64,000 nucleotides of DNA. It comes from Polaribacter litorisediminis. Its GTDB lineage: Bacteria > Bacteroidota > Bacteroidia > Flavobacteriales > Flavobacteriaceae. Positions 9,710 to 18,684 of this stretch are shown here, piece after piece (the first letter of the stretch is position 1; every line of letters begins with the position of its first letter). The position numbers and the translations under genes are program-made. The notes beneath the pieces are model-generated. The model ran no database searches, was not told where the DNA came from, and was given only the letters and a program-made list of their open reading frames with translations. The stretch is taken from assembly GCF_019968605.1 (NCBI RefSeq), contig NZ_CP082966.1, positions 1,227,001-1,291,000 on the forward strand, read 5' to 3'.

Positions 9710-10786
9710 TTAAATTTCTTTGGAAGCTTCAAAATAAGAGATCAATAAATCAACTACGTAATCATAAGAGTCAACGCCTTTTGCTTGCTTGTTGGCTTTT
9801 AAATAGACATGATACCCTTTTTTAATTAGAGGTTCAAAAGGGTTTTTATACTGTTGCCAAAAATCATAACTTGCATTAAAATCTGCTATAATTCCTTTGT
9901 TTAGAGTTTGCCAGAGTTCTTTGGATTTTTCGCTGTCTCGTTTTCTAATTTCCGAAATGCAATACCCAAAAGCCATTCTATAACTTGCATATTTAAAATA
10001 CAAATCGTCCTTATAATTGGCAGCTAAAAAGCCCACAAAATTTGCTTCGTTTTCGGCAGCATAACCAATTTGATGTGCTATTTCATGACACGTCGTTGTT
10101 GGGTAACTCGTTTTCGGAACTCGATCATTTACTTGGGCTTCACCCGTTAACGGATTTAGGTACCCAGATGTACCATTATAGCTCTGCAATAAACTCTGTA
10201 AAGAACTTTTTATAGATGGAAATTGATATTTTAATTGAGGAAAATCTTTGGATAAATTTTGATAACCATCAACAGCCATTGTATACATTTCTCTTTGTTG
10301 ATATGGGTTTTCAACTTTTAAGGTATCGTTTTTTGTGATTTTAAATTGATACTGATTTAGCTGTTCAATAATAAGTTTTGTAGTTGTTGTAAGTTGTTCA
10401 GTGGTGTATTTTGATTGAGTATACCCTAAATTTTTACCTAAAGGTTCTCTGTAATAATTGAATCCCCAAAACAAATAAAAGCAAAAATAAATGATTGATA
10501 AAATTGCCATAAAATGAATCAATTTAGGCATTAAATTGCTGAATCTCGTTTTTATCAAACGAACTAAAAAACGAATAAAAATAAAAAGCCCAAAAGCTAA
10601 TAATAGATCTCCAACTGAAAAAGGAATCCAGCCTAATAAAATTCTTAAAAAAGAGGAGATGTATGGGTAAATTCCGTTTGAATAATAATGTTCTATAAAT
10701 GCAGGATAATTCGCTGCAATTTGGATCAAAAAAATTTGAATCGGCAGAAAAATTGCTAAAAAAATATGTGTTTTATTCCATTTCAT
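9710..10786 (-). CDS. DUF3810 membrane protein with zincin motif
   Basis: 358 residues with three N-terminal hydrophobic segments (about 8-25, 40-75 and 88-112) followed by a large domain carrying HEIAHQIGY and, eighteen residues later, ENEANFVGF, which is the HExxH plus glutamate pattern of a zinc metallopeptidase. This matches the DUF3810 family of Bacteroidota. The catalytic domain would sit on one face of the inner membrane; topology is not resolved. Substrate unknown. The gene is divergent from dnaB, separated by 138 bp. Confidence 0.88.
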   Translation of the reverse strand: MKWNKTHIFLAIFLPIQIFLIQIAANYPAFIEHYYSNGIYPYISSFLRILLGWIPFSVGDLLLAFGLFIFIRFLVRLIKTRFSNLMPKLIHFMAILSIIYFCFYLFWGFNYYREPLGKNLGYTQSKYTTEQLTTTTKLIIEQLNQYQFKITKNDTLKVENPYQQREMYTMAVDGYQNLSKDFPQLKYQFPSIKSSLQSLLQSYNGTSGYLNPLTGEAQVNDRVPKTSYPTTTCHEIAHQIGYAAENEANFVGFLAANYKDDLYFKYASYRMAFGYCISEIRKRDSEKSKELWQTLNKGIIADFNASYDFWQQYKNPFEPLIKKGYHVYLKANKQAKGVDSYDYVVDLLISYFEASKEI

Positions 10787-10911
10787 TGATGTAAAAATAA
10801 GAATTCAAAATAGAAAATGATTGGTTATTAACAAGATAATAACAATTTTGTTTACAATAAATGTTTACAAATTTAAGTTAGTTTTTTAAGAAGAACATCA
10901 ACCTAAAAAAG

Positions 10912-10919
10912 TACTTTTG
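10912..10919 (+). promoter_or_regulatory. -7 box (TACTTTTG) of dnaB
   Basis: Exact TAnnTTTG match ending five bases before the dnaB ATG at 10925, so the transcript is probably leaderless or has only a base or two of leader. The -33 region shows only T-rich sequence. Confidence 0.6.
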
Positions 10920-10924
10920 TAGCG

Positions 10925-12445
10925 ATGGAAAAGACAACACCAGTAACCGGAAAAAAGATAGATAAATCAAGAATCATAAGTCTTGAAAAAGGAAAGATTC
11001 CCCCGCAGGCAGTGGAGTTAGAAGAAGCTGTTTTAGGAGCAATGATGATTGATAAAAAAGGAATGGATGATGTAATAGACGTCTTAAGTGCAGATGCTTT
11101 TTATGATCAGAAACACCAAGAAATTTATGCGGCAATTTATGAATTGTTCCAAAATTCTGAACCTATAGATCTTTTAACAGTCTCTAACTTGTTAAAAAAG
11201 AACGGAAAATTAGAATTTGTTGGTGGCGATTTCTTTTTAATTCGTTTAACTCAAAAAGTAGCCTCTTCTGCGCACATTGAATTTCATGCTAGAATCATTT
11301 TACAAAAATACATTCAACGTAAATTAATTTCCATTTCATCAGAAATTATAGAAAATGCATATGATGATAGTACAGATGTTTTTGAATTATTAGATGATGC
11401 CGAAGCTAAACTTTTTGAAGTTACGCAGGGTAATCTAAAAAAGAGTTCAGAAGATGCAGGTTCTCTTGTAAAGCAAGCTTTAAAAAAGATTCAAGAAATA
11501 GGTAATTCTGAAGGAATGTCTGGCTTGGCAACAGGTTTTACCAAATTAGATGCCTTAACTTCGGGTTGGCAACCATCTGATTTAGTTATTATTGCAGCAC
11601 GTCCTGGTATGGGAAAAACGGCATTTGTAATTTCGATGGCAAAAAATATGGCAATTGATTTTAATCATGGTGTTGCTGTATTCTCACTAGAGATGTCTTC
11701 TGTTCAGTTAATTACACGTATGATTTCTTCAGAAACGGGCTTAACATCAGAAAAATTAAGAAAAGGAAATTTAGAGCCTCATGAATGGGAACAATTAAAT
11801 GTAAAAGTTAAGAAATTATCTGATGCACCTATTTTTATAGATGATACGCCTTCACTTTCGGTTTTCGATTTGCGAGCAAAAGCAAGAAGATTAGTTTCGC
11901 AACATGGAGTTAAAATTATTGTAATTGATTATTTACAGTTAATGACCGCCGGTGGAAAATCAGGCGGAAACCGTGAACAAGAAATTTCTATGATTTCTAG
12001 AAATTTAAAAGCATTAGCAAAAGAATTAGAGGTGCCTGTAATTGCACTTTCTCAATTATCGCGTGCTGTAGAAACACGTGGAGGAAGCAAAAGACCTTTA
12101 TTATCTGATTTACGTGAATCTGGAGCCATTGAGCAAGATGCAGATATTGTCTCCTTTATTTTTAGACCAGAATATTACGGAATGACAGAATGGGATGATG
12201 ATGAACATACACCATGTGAAGGTCAAGGAGAGTTTATTGTGGCAAAACACAGAAATGGTGGTTTGGATAATATTCGTTTAAAATTTACCGGATATTTAGC
12301 AAAATTCTCTGATTTAGAAGAAGGTTTTAGTTCTGAATTTCAATCTTCTATGAACAATCCTTTTGATGACGGTACTTCCATAAACCAAAGAATAGAGCCT
12401 AAAGATGCTTTTGGTGATGATGATGATGATGATGTTCCTTTTTAA
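10925..12445 (+). CDS. dnaB: Replicative DNA helicase DnaB
   Basis: Hexameric 5'-3' replication fork helicase, 506 residues. The N-terminal primase-interacting domain (PPQAVELEEAVLGAMMID) spans about residues 25-130, and the RecA-like ATPase follows with Walker A ARPGMGKT near 220, Walker B IIVIDYLQLM, the QLSRAVE segment and RESGAIEQDAD. The extreme C-terminus is a run of aspartates encoded by GAT repeats followed by VPF, a kind of acidic tail often used for protein contacts. It is monocistronic, divergent from the DUF3810 gene and convergent with the oxidoreductase gene 13 bp downstream. A DUF721 (DciA-type) protein that may load this helicase is encoded at 31.6 kb. Confidence 0.97.
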   Translation: MEKTTPVTGKKIDKSRIISLEKGKIPPQAVELEEAVLGAMMIDKKGMDDVIDVLSADAFYDQKHQEIYAAIYELFQNSEPIDLLTVSNLLKKNGKLEFVGGDFFLIRLTQKVASSAHIEFHARIILQKYIQRKLISISSEIIENAYDDSTDVFELLDDAEAKLFEVTQGNLKKSSEDAGSLVKQALKKIQEIGNSEGMSGLATGFTKLDALTSGWQPSDLVIIAARPGMGKTAFVISMAKNMAIDFNHGVAVFSLEMSSVQLITRMISSETGLTSEKLRKGNLEPHEWEQLNVKVKKLSDAPIFIDDTPSLSVFDLRAKARRLVSQHGVKIIVIDYLQLMTAGGKSGGNREQEISMISRNLKALAKELEVPVIALSQLSRAVETRGGSKRPLLSDLRESGAIEQDADIVSFIFRPEYYGMTEWDDDEHTPCEGQGEFIVAKHRNGGLDNIRLKFTGYLAKFSDLEEGFSSEFQSSMNNPFDDGTSINQRIEPKDAFGDDDDDDVPF

Positions 12446-12458
12446 AGTATAACTGAAT

Positions 12459-13424
12459 TTAGGTAGTAAAAAGTTCCATTGTTTTCATAACAGTTACACC
12501 ATCTTTTATAGTACAAGGATTTTTATCCAAGTCTAAAAAGTAGTGAACTGTTTTTTCAATCATAGGTTGTTGAACGTGTTTTGGGTTTTTAAAATTAAAA
12601 ATTTCTTCAAGTTCATTTGTTGATACAATTACTTTTTCACCATAAAAAGAAAAAGTAATTGTACCTTTTTTACCGAAGATGATGCATTCATCTTTTACAT
12701 CTTTATCCGAAGAATTAAAGTTCCAAATTCCTCTAAATTGAATCCCATTTTTAAACTGAATAACGCCATTTACAATGTCGTTAACATTATTATTTGCTGA
12801 TGCAGTTGCAAACCCTTTTGCTTTTTCAATTTCGCCAAAAAAATAACACATTAAATCTATTTGATGTGGCGCAATATCATAAAAGTATCCACCACCTGAA
12901 ATTTCAGGATTCAACCTCCAATTTGTTTCAGTTTTAGCAATAATGTTATTGTTTTTAGATTGTAAAATTTGTAAATCTGCGAATAATACTTTGCCAATTA
13001 CATTTAAATCTATCAATTCTTTTACTTTTTCAAAAGCGGGCAATCCTCTTCTATAATGAGCAATTACTACTTTATCTTTTTTAGAAACAATTTTATCCAA
13101 TTCTTTTGCTTCTGTATAATTTAATGTCATAGGTTTTTCTAAATACACATACTTTTTAGCAAGCAAACATTTTTTTAGGATTTCTAAATGAGATGATGGG
13201 GGAGTGGCAATATATACAGCGTTTATTTTAGGATTTTTTAATAATTCATCTACAGAATCATACCAAAAAGGAACTTGATGTCTTTTAGCAAAATCTTCTG
13301 CTTTTGTAGCATTCCTTCTCATTACAGCCATTAGCTTAGAGTTTTTTACTTTTTGAAATGCAGGACCACTTTTTATTTCAGCAACATCACCACAACCAAT
13401 AATTCCCCAATTAATCTTGTTCAT
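12459..13424 (-). CDS. Gfo/Idh/MocA family NAD(P)-dependent oxidoreductase
   Basis: Sugar- or inositol-type dehydrogenase with an N-terminal Rossmann fold (INWGIIGCGDVAEI) and the conserved EKP (YVYLEKPMTLN) that marks the family; GGGYFYDIAPHQIDLMCYFFG contains the catalytic-site aspartate and histidine. The ATG at 13422-13424 (321 residues) is chosen because a TACCTTTG promoter box at 13449-13456 overlaps the longer alternative start. Substrate unknown. It ends 13 bp from the dnaB stop on the opposite strand. Confidence 0.9.
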   Translation of the reverse strand: MNKINWGIIGCGDVAEIKSGPAFQKVKNSKLMAVMRRNATKAEDFAKRHQVPFWYDSVDELLKNPKINAVYIATPPSSHLEILKKCLLAKKYVYLEKPMTLNYTEAKELDKIVSKKDKVVIAHYRRGLPAFEKVKELIDLNVIGKVLFADLQILQSKNNNIIAKTETNWRLNPEISGGGYFYDIAPHQIDLMCYFFGEIEKAKGFATASANNNVNDIVNGVIQFKNGIQFRGIWNFNSSDKDVKDECIIFGKKGTITFSFYGEKVIVSTNELEEIFNFKNPKHVQQPMIEKTVHYFLDLDKNPCTIKDGVTVMKTMELFTT

Positions 13425-13448
13425 TTTTGTAAATATATTTCTCAAAAT

Positions 13449-13456
13449 CAAAGGTA
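13449..13456 (-). promoter_or_regulatory. -7 box (TACCTTTG) of the oxidoreductase gene
   Basis: Exact TAnnTTTG match on the minus strand, 24 bases before the ATG at 13424. It rules out the upstream in-frame start at 13451. Confidence 0.6.
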
Positions 13457-13522
13457 TGAACTTCCTAATATTTAAAATAGATAAAAGATAGTTAAAGAAA
13501 TTAAAGATGAAAACCTTTTTAT

Positions 13523-13530
13523 TACTTTTG
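13523..13530 (+). promoter_or_regulatory. -7 box (TACTTTTG) of the asparagine-synthetase-B-like gene
   Basis: Exact TAnnTTTG match with only four bases before the ATG at 13535, implying a leaderless transcript. Confidence 0.55.
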
Positions 13531-13534
13531 ATAC

Positions 13535-14791
13535 ATGAAAAAGCTTCTCATACTTTTGCTCATATTTACATCAAACTCAATTTGGGCATCCTTTATCTAT
13601 GTGCCCATGAGCAGTGATAATCAAAAAAATCATTTAAAAGCATACGGAATTGTTTACTTCGGATTAGAAGCAGGTTTAAAATCAAAATGGTTATTAAATT
13701 ATGATGGAGGTGCATTTTTGATAGAAAATAATAAAGCTATAGAAAACGAGTGTAAAATTCGAGGAGTTTCTTATCAAATCATTTCTGATGCAAAGGCACA
13801 ATTAATTTTGCAAGAAATTTCTGCCCCGTCCTCTAATCAGGAAGCTGTAACTTTAGAAAAAGCACCTAAAATTGCCGTGTATTCTCCGAAAGATAAAATG
13901 CCTTGGGATGATGCCGTTACCATGGTTTTATCTTATGCAGAAATTCCTTTTGACGTTATTTATGACAAAGATGTGTTGGCAGATAAATTACTAATTTACG
14001 AATGGTTGCATTTACATCATGAGGATTTTACTGGGCAATATGGTAAATTTTATGGTTCTTTCAGAACCGCTCCTTGGTATATTCAAGGAAAACAAAATGC
14101 TGAAAAATTAGCTAAAGAATTGGGATATGATAAAGTATCCGAAGAAAAATTAGCGGTTGCAAAAAAAATTAGAGATTATGTAATTGGTGGCGGTTTTATG
14201 TTTGCCATGTGTTCTGCAACAGATAGTTTTGATATTGCTTTAGCAGCAGAAGGTGTAGATATTGCAGAAGCCATGTTTGACGGAGATGCCACAACTCGTA
14301 ATTATCAGTCAGAAATAAATTTTAATAAAACCTTTGCGTTTAAAGATTTTGAATTGGTTAAAAATCCGATCACTTATGAGTTTTCTTCTATTGATATGAC
14401 AAGAAAACGTAGAATTCCGAAAACTTCAGATTATTTTTCTTTGATAGAATTTTCGGCAAAATGGGATCCTGTTCCAACCATGCTAACTCAAAATCATACC
14501 ACTTTAGTAAAAGGTTTTATGGGGCAAACTACTTCTTTTGACAGAAATACGGTAAAAACAAATGTATTGATTTTAGGGGAAAATAAAACCAACAGAGAAG
14601 CTCGTTATATTCATGGTACAAAGGGAAAAGGAATGTTTACTTTTTATGGAGGTCATGATCCTGAAGATTATACGCATAGAGTAGGAGACCCAAAAACCGA
14701 ATTAGATTTGCATCCAACTTCACCTGGATATCGTTTAATATTGAATAATGTATTGTTTCCTGCAGCAAAGAAAAAGAAGCAGAAAACTTAA
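13535..14791 (+). CDS. Exported protein of the Bacteroidota 'asparagine synthetase B'-labelled family
   Basis: 418 residues with a signal peptide (MKKLLILLLIFTSNSIWA). The family is commonly labelled asparagine synthetase B in flavobacterial genomes, but I see no N-terminal nucleophile cysteine and no PP-loop synthetase motif, so that name is doubtful. The middle resembles a glutamine-amidotransferase/ThuA-like fold: PKIAVYSPKDKMPWDDAV, a cysteine in GGGFMFAMCSATDS, and a late histidine in TFYGGHDPEDYTH. These could form a Cys-His pair, but this is inference. The exported location also argues against amino-acid synthesis. Single gene with its own promoter. Confidence 0.75.
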   Translation: MKKLLILLLIFTSNSIWASFIYVPMSSDNQKNHLKAYGIVYFGLEAGLKSKWLLNYDGGAFLIENNKAIENECKIRGVSYQIISDAKAQLILQEISAPSSNQEAVTLEKAPKIAVYSPKDKMPWDDAVTMVLSYAEIPFDVIYDKDVLADKLLIYEWLHLHHEDFTGQYGKFYGSFRTAPWYIQGKQNAEKLAKELGYDKVSEEKLAVAKKIRDYVIGGGFMFAMCSATDSFDIALAAEGVDIAEAMFDGDATTRNYQSEINFNKTFAFKDFELVKNPITYEFSSIDMTRKRRIPKTSDYFSLIEFSAKWDPVPTMLTQNHTTLVKGFMGQTTSFDRNTVKTNVLILGENKTNREARYIHGTKGKGMFTFYGGHDPEDYTHRVGDPKTELDLHPTSPGYRLILNNVLFPAAKKKKQKT

Positions 14792-14962
14792 TTTGATTCC
14801 GTTTTAAGAAAGAGCCAAAATTTAACGAGCTTTTACTCAATTAAAGTTGGTCATACAAAGCAGAAAAAGTTTGACTGCCAAAGGCAGATGTATCATTAAA
14901 TTCACTGTTAATAATTTTCAAATAAATAATTTTTTAAATCATTTCTAATGCAATCACTTTTG

Positions 14963-14970
14963 TATTTTTG
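14963..14970 (+). promoter_or_regulatory. -7 box (TATTTTTG) of the transketolase gene
   Basis: Exact TAnnTTTG match 22 bases before the ATG at 14993. Confidence 0.5.
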
Positions 14971-14992
14971 CTTCATAAAATAAAAGCATAAA

Positions 14993-15838
14993 ATGTCAAC
15001 AACACATAAATTACAGGAGTTTACGCAGCAAGTTCGTAGAGATATTTTAAGAATGGTACACAAAGTAAATTCTGGTCATCCGGGAGGTTCTTTAGGATGT
15101 GCAGAATTTATTACTTGTTTGTATCAAGAAGTAATGGAATATTCAACGGATTTTGAAATGGACGGACATCATGAAGATTTATTTTTCCTTTCTAATGGTC
15201 ATATTTCTCCAGTTTATTACAGTGTTTTGGCTCACAGTGGCTTTTTTCCGGTATCTGAATTATCAACTTTTAGATTGTTAGATTCACGTTTGCAAGGGCA
15301 TCCTACAACACATGAAGGTTTGCCTGGAGTTAGAATAGCTTCTGGTTCTTTAGGACAAGGAATGTCCGTAGCTTTAGGTGCTGCCCAAGCTAAGAAATTG
15401 AATGGTGATGATAAGTTAATTTACTCTTTACATGGTGATGGTGAGTTGCAAGAAGGTCAAAACTGGGAAGCAATTATGTACGCCTCAGGAAAAAAGGTTG
15501 ATAATATTATTGCAACGATTGATTTAAACGGAAAACAAATTGATGGTGCTACAGACGATGTTTTGCCAATGGGAAGTATCAAAACAAAATTTGAAGCTTT
15601 TGGTTGGGATGTTTTAGAAGTAAAAAAAGGAAACGATATTGAAGCAATATTAGCGGGTTTAGCAGCAGCAAAATCATTAACAGGAAAAGGGAAACCCGTT
15701 TGTATTTTATTGTACACAGAAATGGGAAATGGAGTTGATTTTATGATGCATACCCACGCTTGGCATGGTAAAGCGCCAAGCGATGAACAATTAGAAAGCG
15801 CTTTATTGCAAAACCCTGTAACTTTAGGAGATTACTAG
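14993..15838 (+). CDS. Transketolase N-terminal (thiamine-diphosphate) subunit
   Basis: 281 residues, matching the separately encoded N-terminal half of split transketolases in the non-oxidative pentose phosphate pathway. It carries HPGGSLG, the substrate/TPP loop GSLGQGMSVALG and the TPP/Mg motif GDGELQEGQNWEA (GDG followed by N). It ends with HAWHGKAPS, where the C-terminal subunit (pyrimidine-binding domain) normally begins as a separate, adjacent gene. Here no such gene follows: 225 bp of AT-rich sequence leads to a ParA gene. The enzyme cannot work without the C-terminal subunit, so that must lie elsewhere in the genome, or the activity is lost. Confidence 0.93.
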   Translation: MSTTHKLQEFTQQVRRDILRMVHKVNSGHPGGSLGCAEFITCLYQEVMEYSTDFEMDGHHEDLFFLSNGHISPVYYSVLAHSGFFPVSELSTFRLLDSRLQGHPTTHEGLPGVRIASGSLGQGMSVALGAAQAKKLNGDDKLIYSLHGDGELQEGQNWEAIMYASGKKVDNIIATIDLNGKQIDGATDDVLPMGSIKTKFEAFGWDVLEVKKGNDIEAILAGLAAAKSLTGKGKPVCILLYTEMGNGVDFMMHTHAWHGKAPSDEQLESALLQNPVTLGDY

Positions 15839-16063
15839 TTAATTATATAAGAATTTAACGATATACTTGTTTTTTGAAGGTAAAGATCTATCATTACTTT
15901 AAGATTTTAACATCTTGTATTTTAATTAAATAAAAAAGAATTTTATAATTGTATATTAGCTAAAAATCAAAAACTTTTGAGCATAGAAATAAAATAATTA
16001 GGTTTATTTCTGTAAGGCTTTTTAAAAATTATCATATTATTTATTTAATTACAGTGCTTAAAA

Positions 16064-17197
16064 ATGGGTAAAATAATCTCTGTTTGTAACCATAAAGGAG
16101 GTGTTGGTAAAACTACCACTTGTGTTAATTTGGCTGCAGGATTAGGTGTTTTAGAGCGTAAAGTATTGGTTATAGACACAGATCCACAATCAAATGCTAC
16201 GATATCTTTTGGGTTTACGTCTAAAAAATTAAACAATCCTGTTTTAGGTTTTATGAATTTTGTGTCTATTATTAAGAATAATCTTATTCACACGGATTCA
16301 CCAAATGTAGACTTATTACCCTATTTTGAGGATGTCGACTTTTTTAAGGGAGGTATAGAAAATTCAAGATTTAAAAAGGCATTAGAAGAAATAAGTACTC
16401 TTTATGATTTTATTATTATAGATTGTGTGCCTTTTTTTAAAACCAAAAATTTAGAAATACTTGTGAGTTCTCATTCTGTAATTATTCCTGTTCAATGTGA
16501 TTACTATGCGCTAGAAGGTTTGCATAGCTTTTTAAAAACGGTACGGTATGTGCAACAAAATTTAAATAAAAATTTGTATTTAGAAGGTATTTTATTAACA
16601 ATGTTTGACAGCCGTCTTAATCTCTCTAAAAAAGTGGTGGCATATATGCAATCTCATTTTAAAGAAATTATTTTTAAAACAATAATTAACCGAAACTCTA
16701 AAATTACGCAAGCACCAAGTTTTGGTAAAAGTATTTTTCAATATGAAATTACATCTGTGGGTGCAAATGATTATTTACAATTTGCGAATGAAATTATAAA
16801 AAAAAATACCGTTTTAGAAACTTCAAAAGAAATACCAATTATTTTAAAGGAAGAAGAACGTGTTTTTAATAAAAAGATACTTTCTAAATCTATAAAGGCG
16901 CAACATAAAATTAAAAAAAATACACCTAAAATCATCAAAAAATTGATAGGTTTTGATAAACAGGAAGAAAATATATTTTTTTCTGATGATTTTAGTCATT
17001 TAATTGGATTGAATAAATATCAAGTTAAAAATAAATTGGGTCTTTCTGACAATAAAATTAGCAGCAATATTTGGATGTACACCAAAAAAAATGAAGATAA
17101 TTTTTTAAAAAAGAAATATTTATACCTTTATTTTAGTGATAATATTTCAACTCATTATAAAATAAAGCGTTTTAAATCTTTTATTTCTTATTTTTAA
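16064..17197 (+). CDS. Divergent ParA-type ATPase with BamE/SmpA-like C-terminal domain
   Basis: 377 residues. The first 250 form a ParA/Soj ATPase: deviant Walker A KGGVGKTTT (residues 11-19), DTDPQSN (38-44), LLTMFDSRLNLS and APSFGKSI. The usual DCAPSLG segment reads DCVPFFK (120-126), a clear departure. Normal ParA ends near residue 255; here a Lys-rich linker (about 255-300) leads to a tail, residues 310-370, with the pattern LIGLNKYQVKNKLG ... WMYT ... YLYLYFSDN, which resembles the BamE/SmpA (lipoprotein-like) fold repeat. No ParB gene is nearby, and the gene sits between the transketolase half gene and bshA. This looks like a second, special-purpose ParA and not the chromosome-partitioning copy. 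The tail assignment is by pattern only. Confidence 0.85.
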   Translation: MGKIISVCNHKGGVGKTTTCVNLAAGLGVLERKVLVIDTDPQSNATISFGFTSKKLNNPVLGFMNFVSIIKNNLIHTDSPNVDLLPYFEDVDFFKGGIENSRFKKALEEISTLYDFIIIDCVPFFKTKNLEILVSSHSVIIPVQCDYYALEGLHSFLKTVRYVQQNLNKNLYLEGILLTMFDSRLNLSKKVVAYMQSHFKEIIFKTIINRNSKITQAPSFGKSIFQYEITSVGANDYLQFANEIIKKNTVLETSKEIPIILKEEERVFNKKILSKSIKAQHKIKKNTPKIIKKLIGFDKQEENIFFSDDFSHLIGLNKYQVKNKLGLSDNKISSNIWMYTKKNEDNFLKKKYLYLYFSDNISTHYKIKRFKSFISYF

Positions 17198-17284
17198 AGG
17201 TCTATAAATTTTTATGTTTTATTTGAACATCAACTTTAAAATTAAAATTACGTTTATAAATAACTAAATACTAAATTATATTAA

Positions 17285-18427
17285 ATGAAAATAGGTATTG
17301 TGTGTTATCCAACTTTTGGAGGAAGTGGTGTAATGGCGACAGAGCTAGGAATGGCTTTGGCAGACAAAGGTCATGAAGTGCATTTTATCACTTATAATCA
17401 GCCAGTTCGTCTAGATTTTTTATCTCATAAATTGCACTTTCATCAAGTTTTAATAGAAGAATATCCATTATTTCAATATCAACCTTATGAGCTGGCTTTA
17501 TCTAGTAAAATGGTTTATGTTGTAAAAACATATCAATTAGATGTATTGCATGCACATTATGCAATTCCGCATGCCTATGCCGCGTATATGGCCAAACAAA
17601 TGTTAAAAGAAAAAGGGATTGATATAAAAGTCGTAACAACTTTGCACGGCACAGATATTACCTTGGTAGGCAGTCATCCTACATATAAAACGGCAGTAGA
17701 ATTTAGTATAAACAATTCTGATGTAGTAACTGCAGTTTCTAACAGTCTAAAGAAAACTACTAATCAGCTTTTCAATATTCATAAAAATATAGAAGTAGTC
17801 TATAATTTTATTGATATTCATAAATACGATAAAGCTGAAAATGAAGAGTGTAAAAGAGAAGCTTTGGCAAAACCAAATGAAAGAATTTTAACACACATTA
17901 GTAATTTTAGACCAGTAAAAAGGGTAGAAGATGTTATCAAAGTTTTTTACGAGGTTCAAAAAGAGATTCCTTCTAAGTTATTGATGATCGGAGAAGGTCC
18001 TGAAAGAAAAAAAGCTGGACTTTTAGCCAAACAATTAGGGATTAAACATTTAGTATTCTTTCTAGGAAATAGTACAGAAATAGATAAGATTTTATGCTAT
18101 TCGGATGTGTTTTTATTGCCTTCACAAACAGAAAGTTTTGGTTTGGCAGCATTAGAAGCGATGGCTGCAAAAACAGCAGTAATATCTACAAATACCGGAG
18201 GATTACCAGAAGTAAATATTCATGGAAAAACGGGTTATTTAAGTAATTTAGGAGATGTTGAAGACATGGCAAAAAATGCAATTTCTATTTTAAAAGAGGA
18301 TACCGTTTTAGAAACATTTAAACAAAATGCCAAAGAGCATGCTAAAAAGTTTTCTTTAGATAATATACTACCAGTGTATGAGGATATTTATAAATCTTGT
18401 TACCAGAACAAAATTGGTTCTATTTAA
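17285..18427 (+). CDS. bshA: N-acetyl-alpha-D-glucosaminyl L-malate synthase
   Basis: First enzyme of bacillithiol synthesis: a GT4-type glycosyltransferase joining UDP-GlcNAc to L-malate. The 380-residue protein starts with the BshA signature MKIGIVCYPTFGGSGVMATE, has HAHYAIPHA and TTLHGTDITLVG in the acceptor domain, and HISNFRPVKRVEDVI plus the GT4 donor motif ESFGLAALEAMA in the C-terminal domain. The deacetylase partner bshB1 is found at 62.0 kb; bshC is not in the window. A possible terminator lies about 200 bp downstream. Confidence 0.95.
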   Translation: MKIGIVCYPTFGGSGVMATELGMALADKGHEVHFITYNQPVRLDFLSHKLHFHQVLIEEYPLFQYQPYELALSSKMVYVVKTYQLDVLHAHYAIPHAYAAYMAKQMLKEKGIDIKVVTTLHGTDITLVGSHPTYKTAVEFSINNSDVVTAVSNSLKKTTNQLFNIHKNIEVVYNFIDIHKYDKAENEECKREALAKPNERILTHISNFRPVKRVEDVIKVFYEVQKEIPSKLLMIGEGPERKKAGLLAKQLGIKHLVFFLGNSTEIDKILCYSDVFLLPSQTESFGLAALEAMAAKTAVISTNTGGLPEVNIHGKTGYLSNLGDVEDMAKNAISILKEDTVLETFKQNAKEHAKKFSLDNILPVYEDIYKSCYQNKIGSI

Positions 18428-18630
18428 TTATGTTACCTTTTAATAGTTTACTACATAGTGTCTTTTTTACTTACTTTTTATTTAAGAAAAATACCGTAAA
18501 AAAGCTCCTGATTCTTTTTTTTAATTTCTTTGGATCAAAAAATAATTCAATTTATTTATCTGACATTATAAAGTGAAATTTGTATAAACTAAAGAAGTTT
18601 ATGGGTGTTAAAAATCAGCTATTATATATT

Positions 18631-18659
18631 AAAAGTCTATCAAATTTTGACAGACTTTT
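18631..18659 (+). terminator. Hairpin with T-run between bshA and ywbE
   Basis: AAAAGTCT (18631-18638) pairs with AGACTTTT (18652-18659), with a further TCAAA/TTTGA pairing inside, and is followed by T-rich sequence. It probably ends the bshA transcript. It directly abuts TACCTTTA (18661-18668), a near match to a -7 box for ywbE. Confidence 0.6.
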
Positions 18660-18684
18660 TTACCTTTACAAAAAATTATAAAGT

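Noticed and set aside
12410..12440. GAT trinucleotide run at the end of dnaB
   Set aside because: It encodes the acidic tail (aspartates) before VPF and is a normal low-complexity C-terminus, not an independent repeat element.
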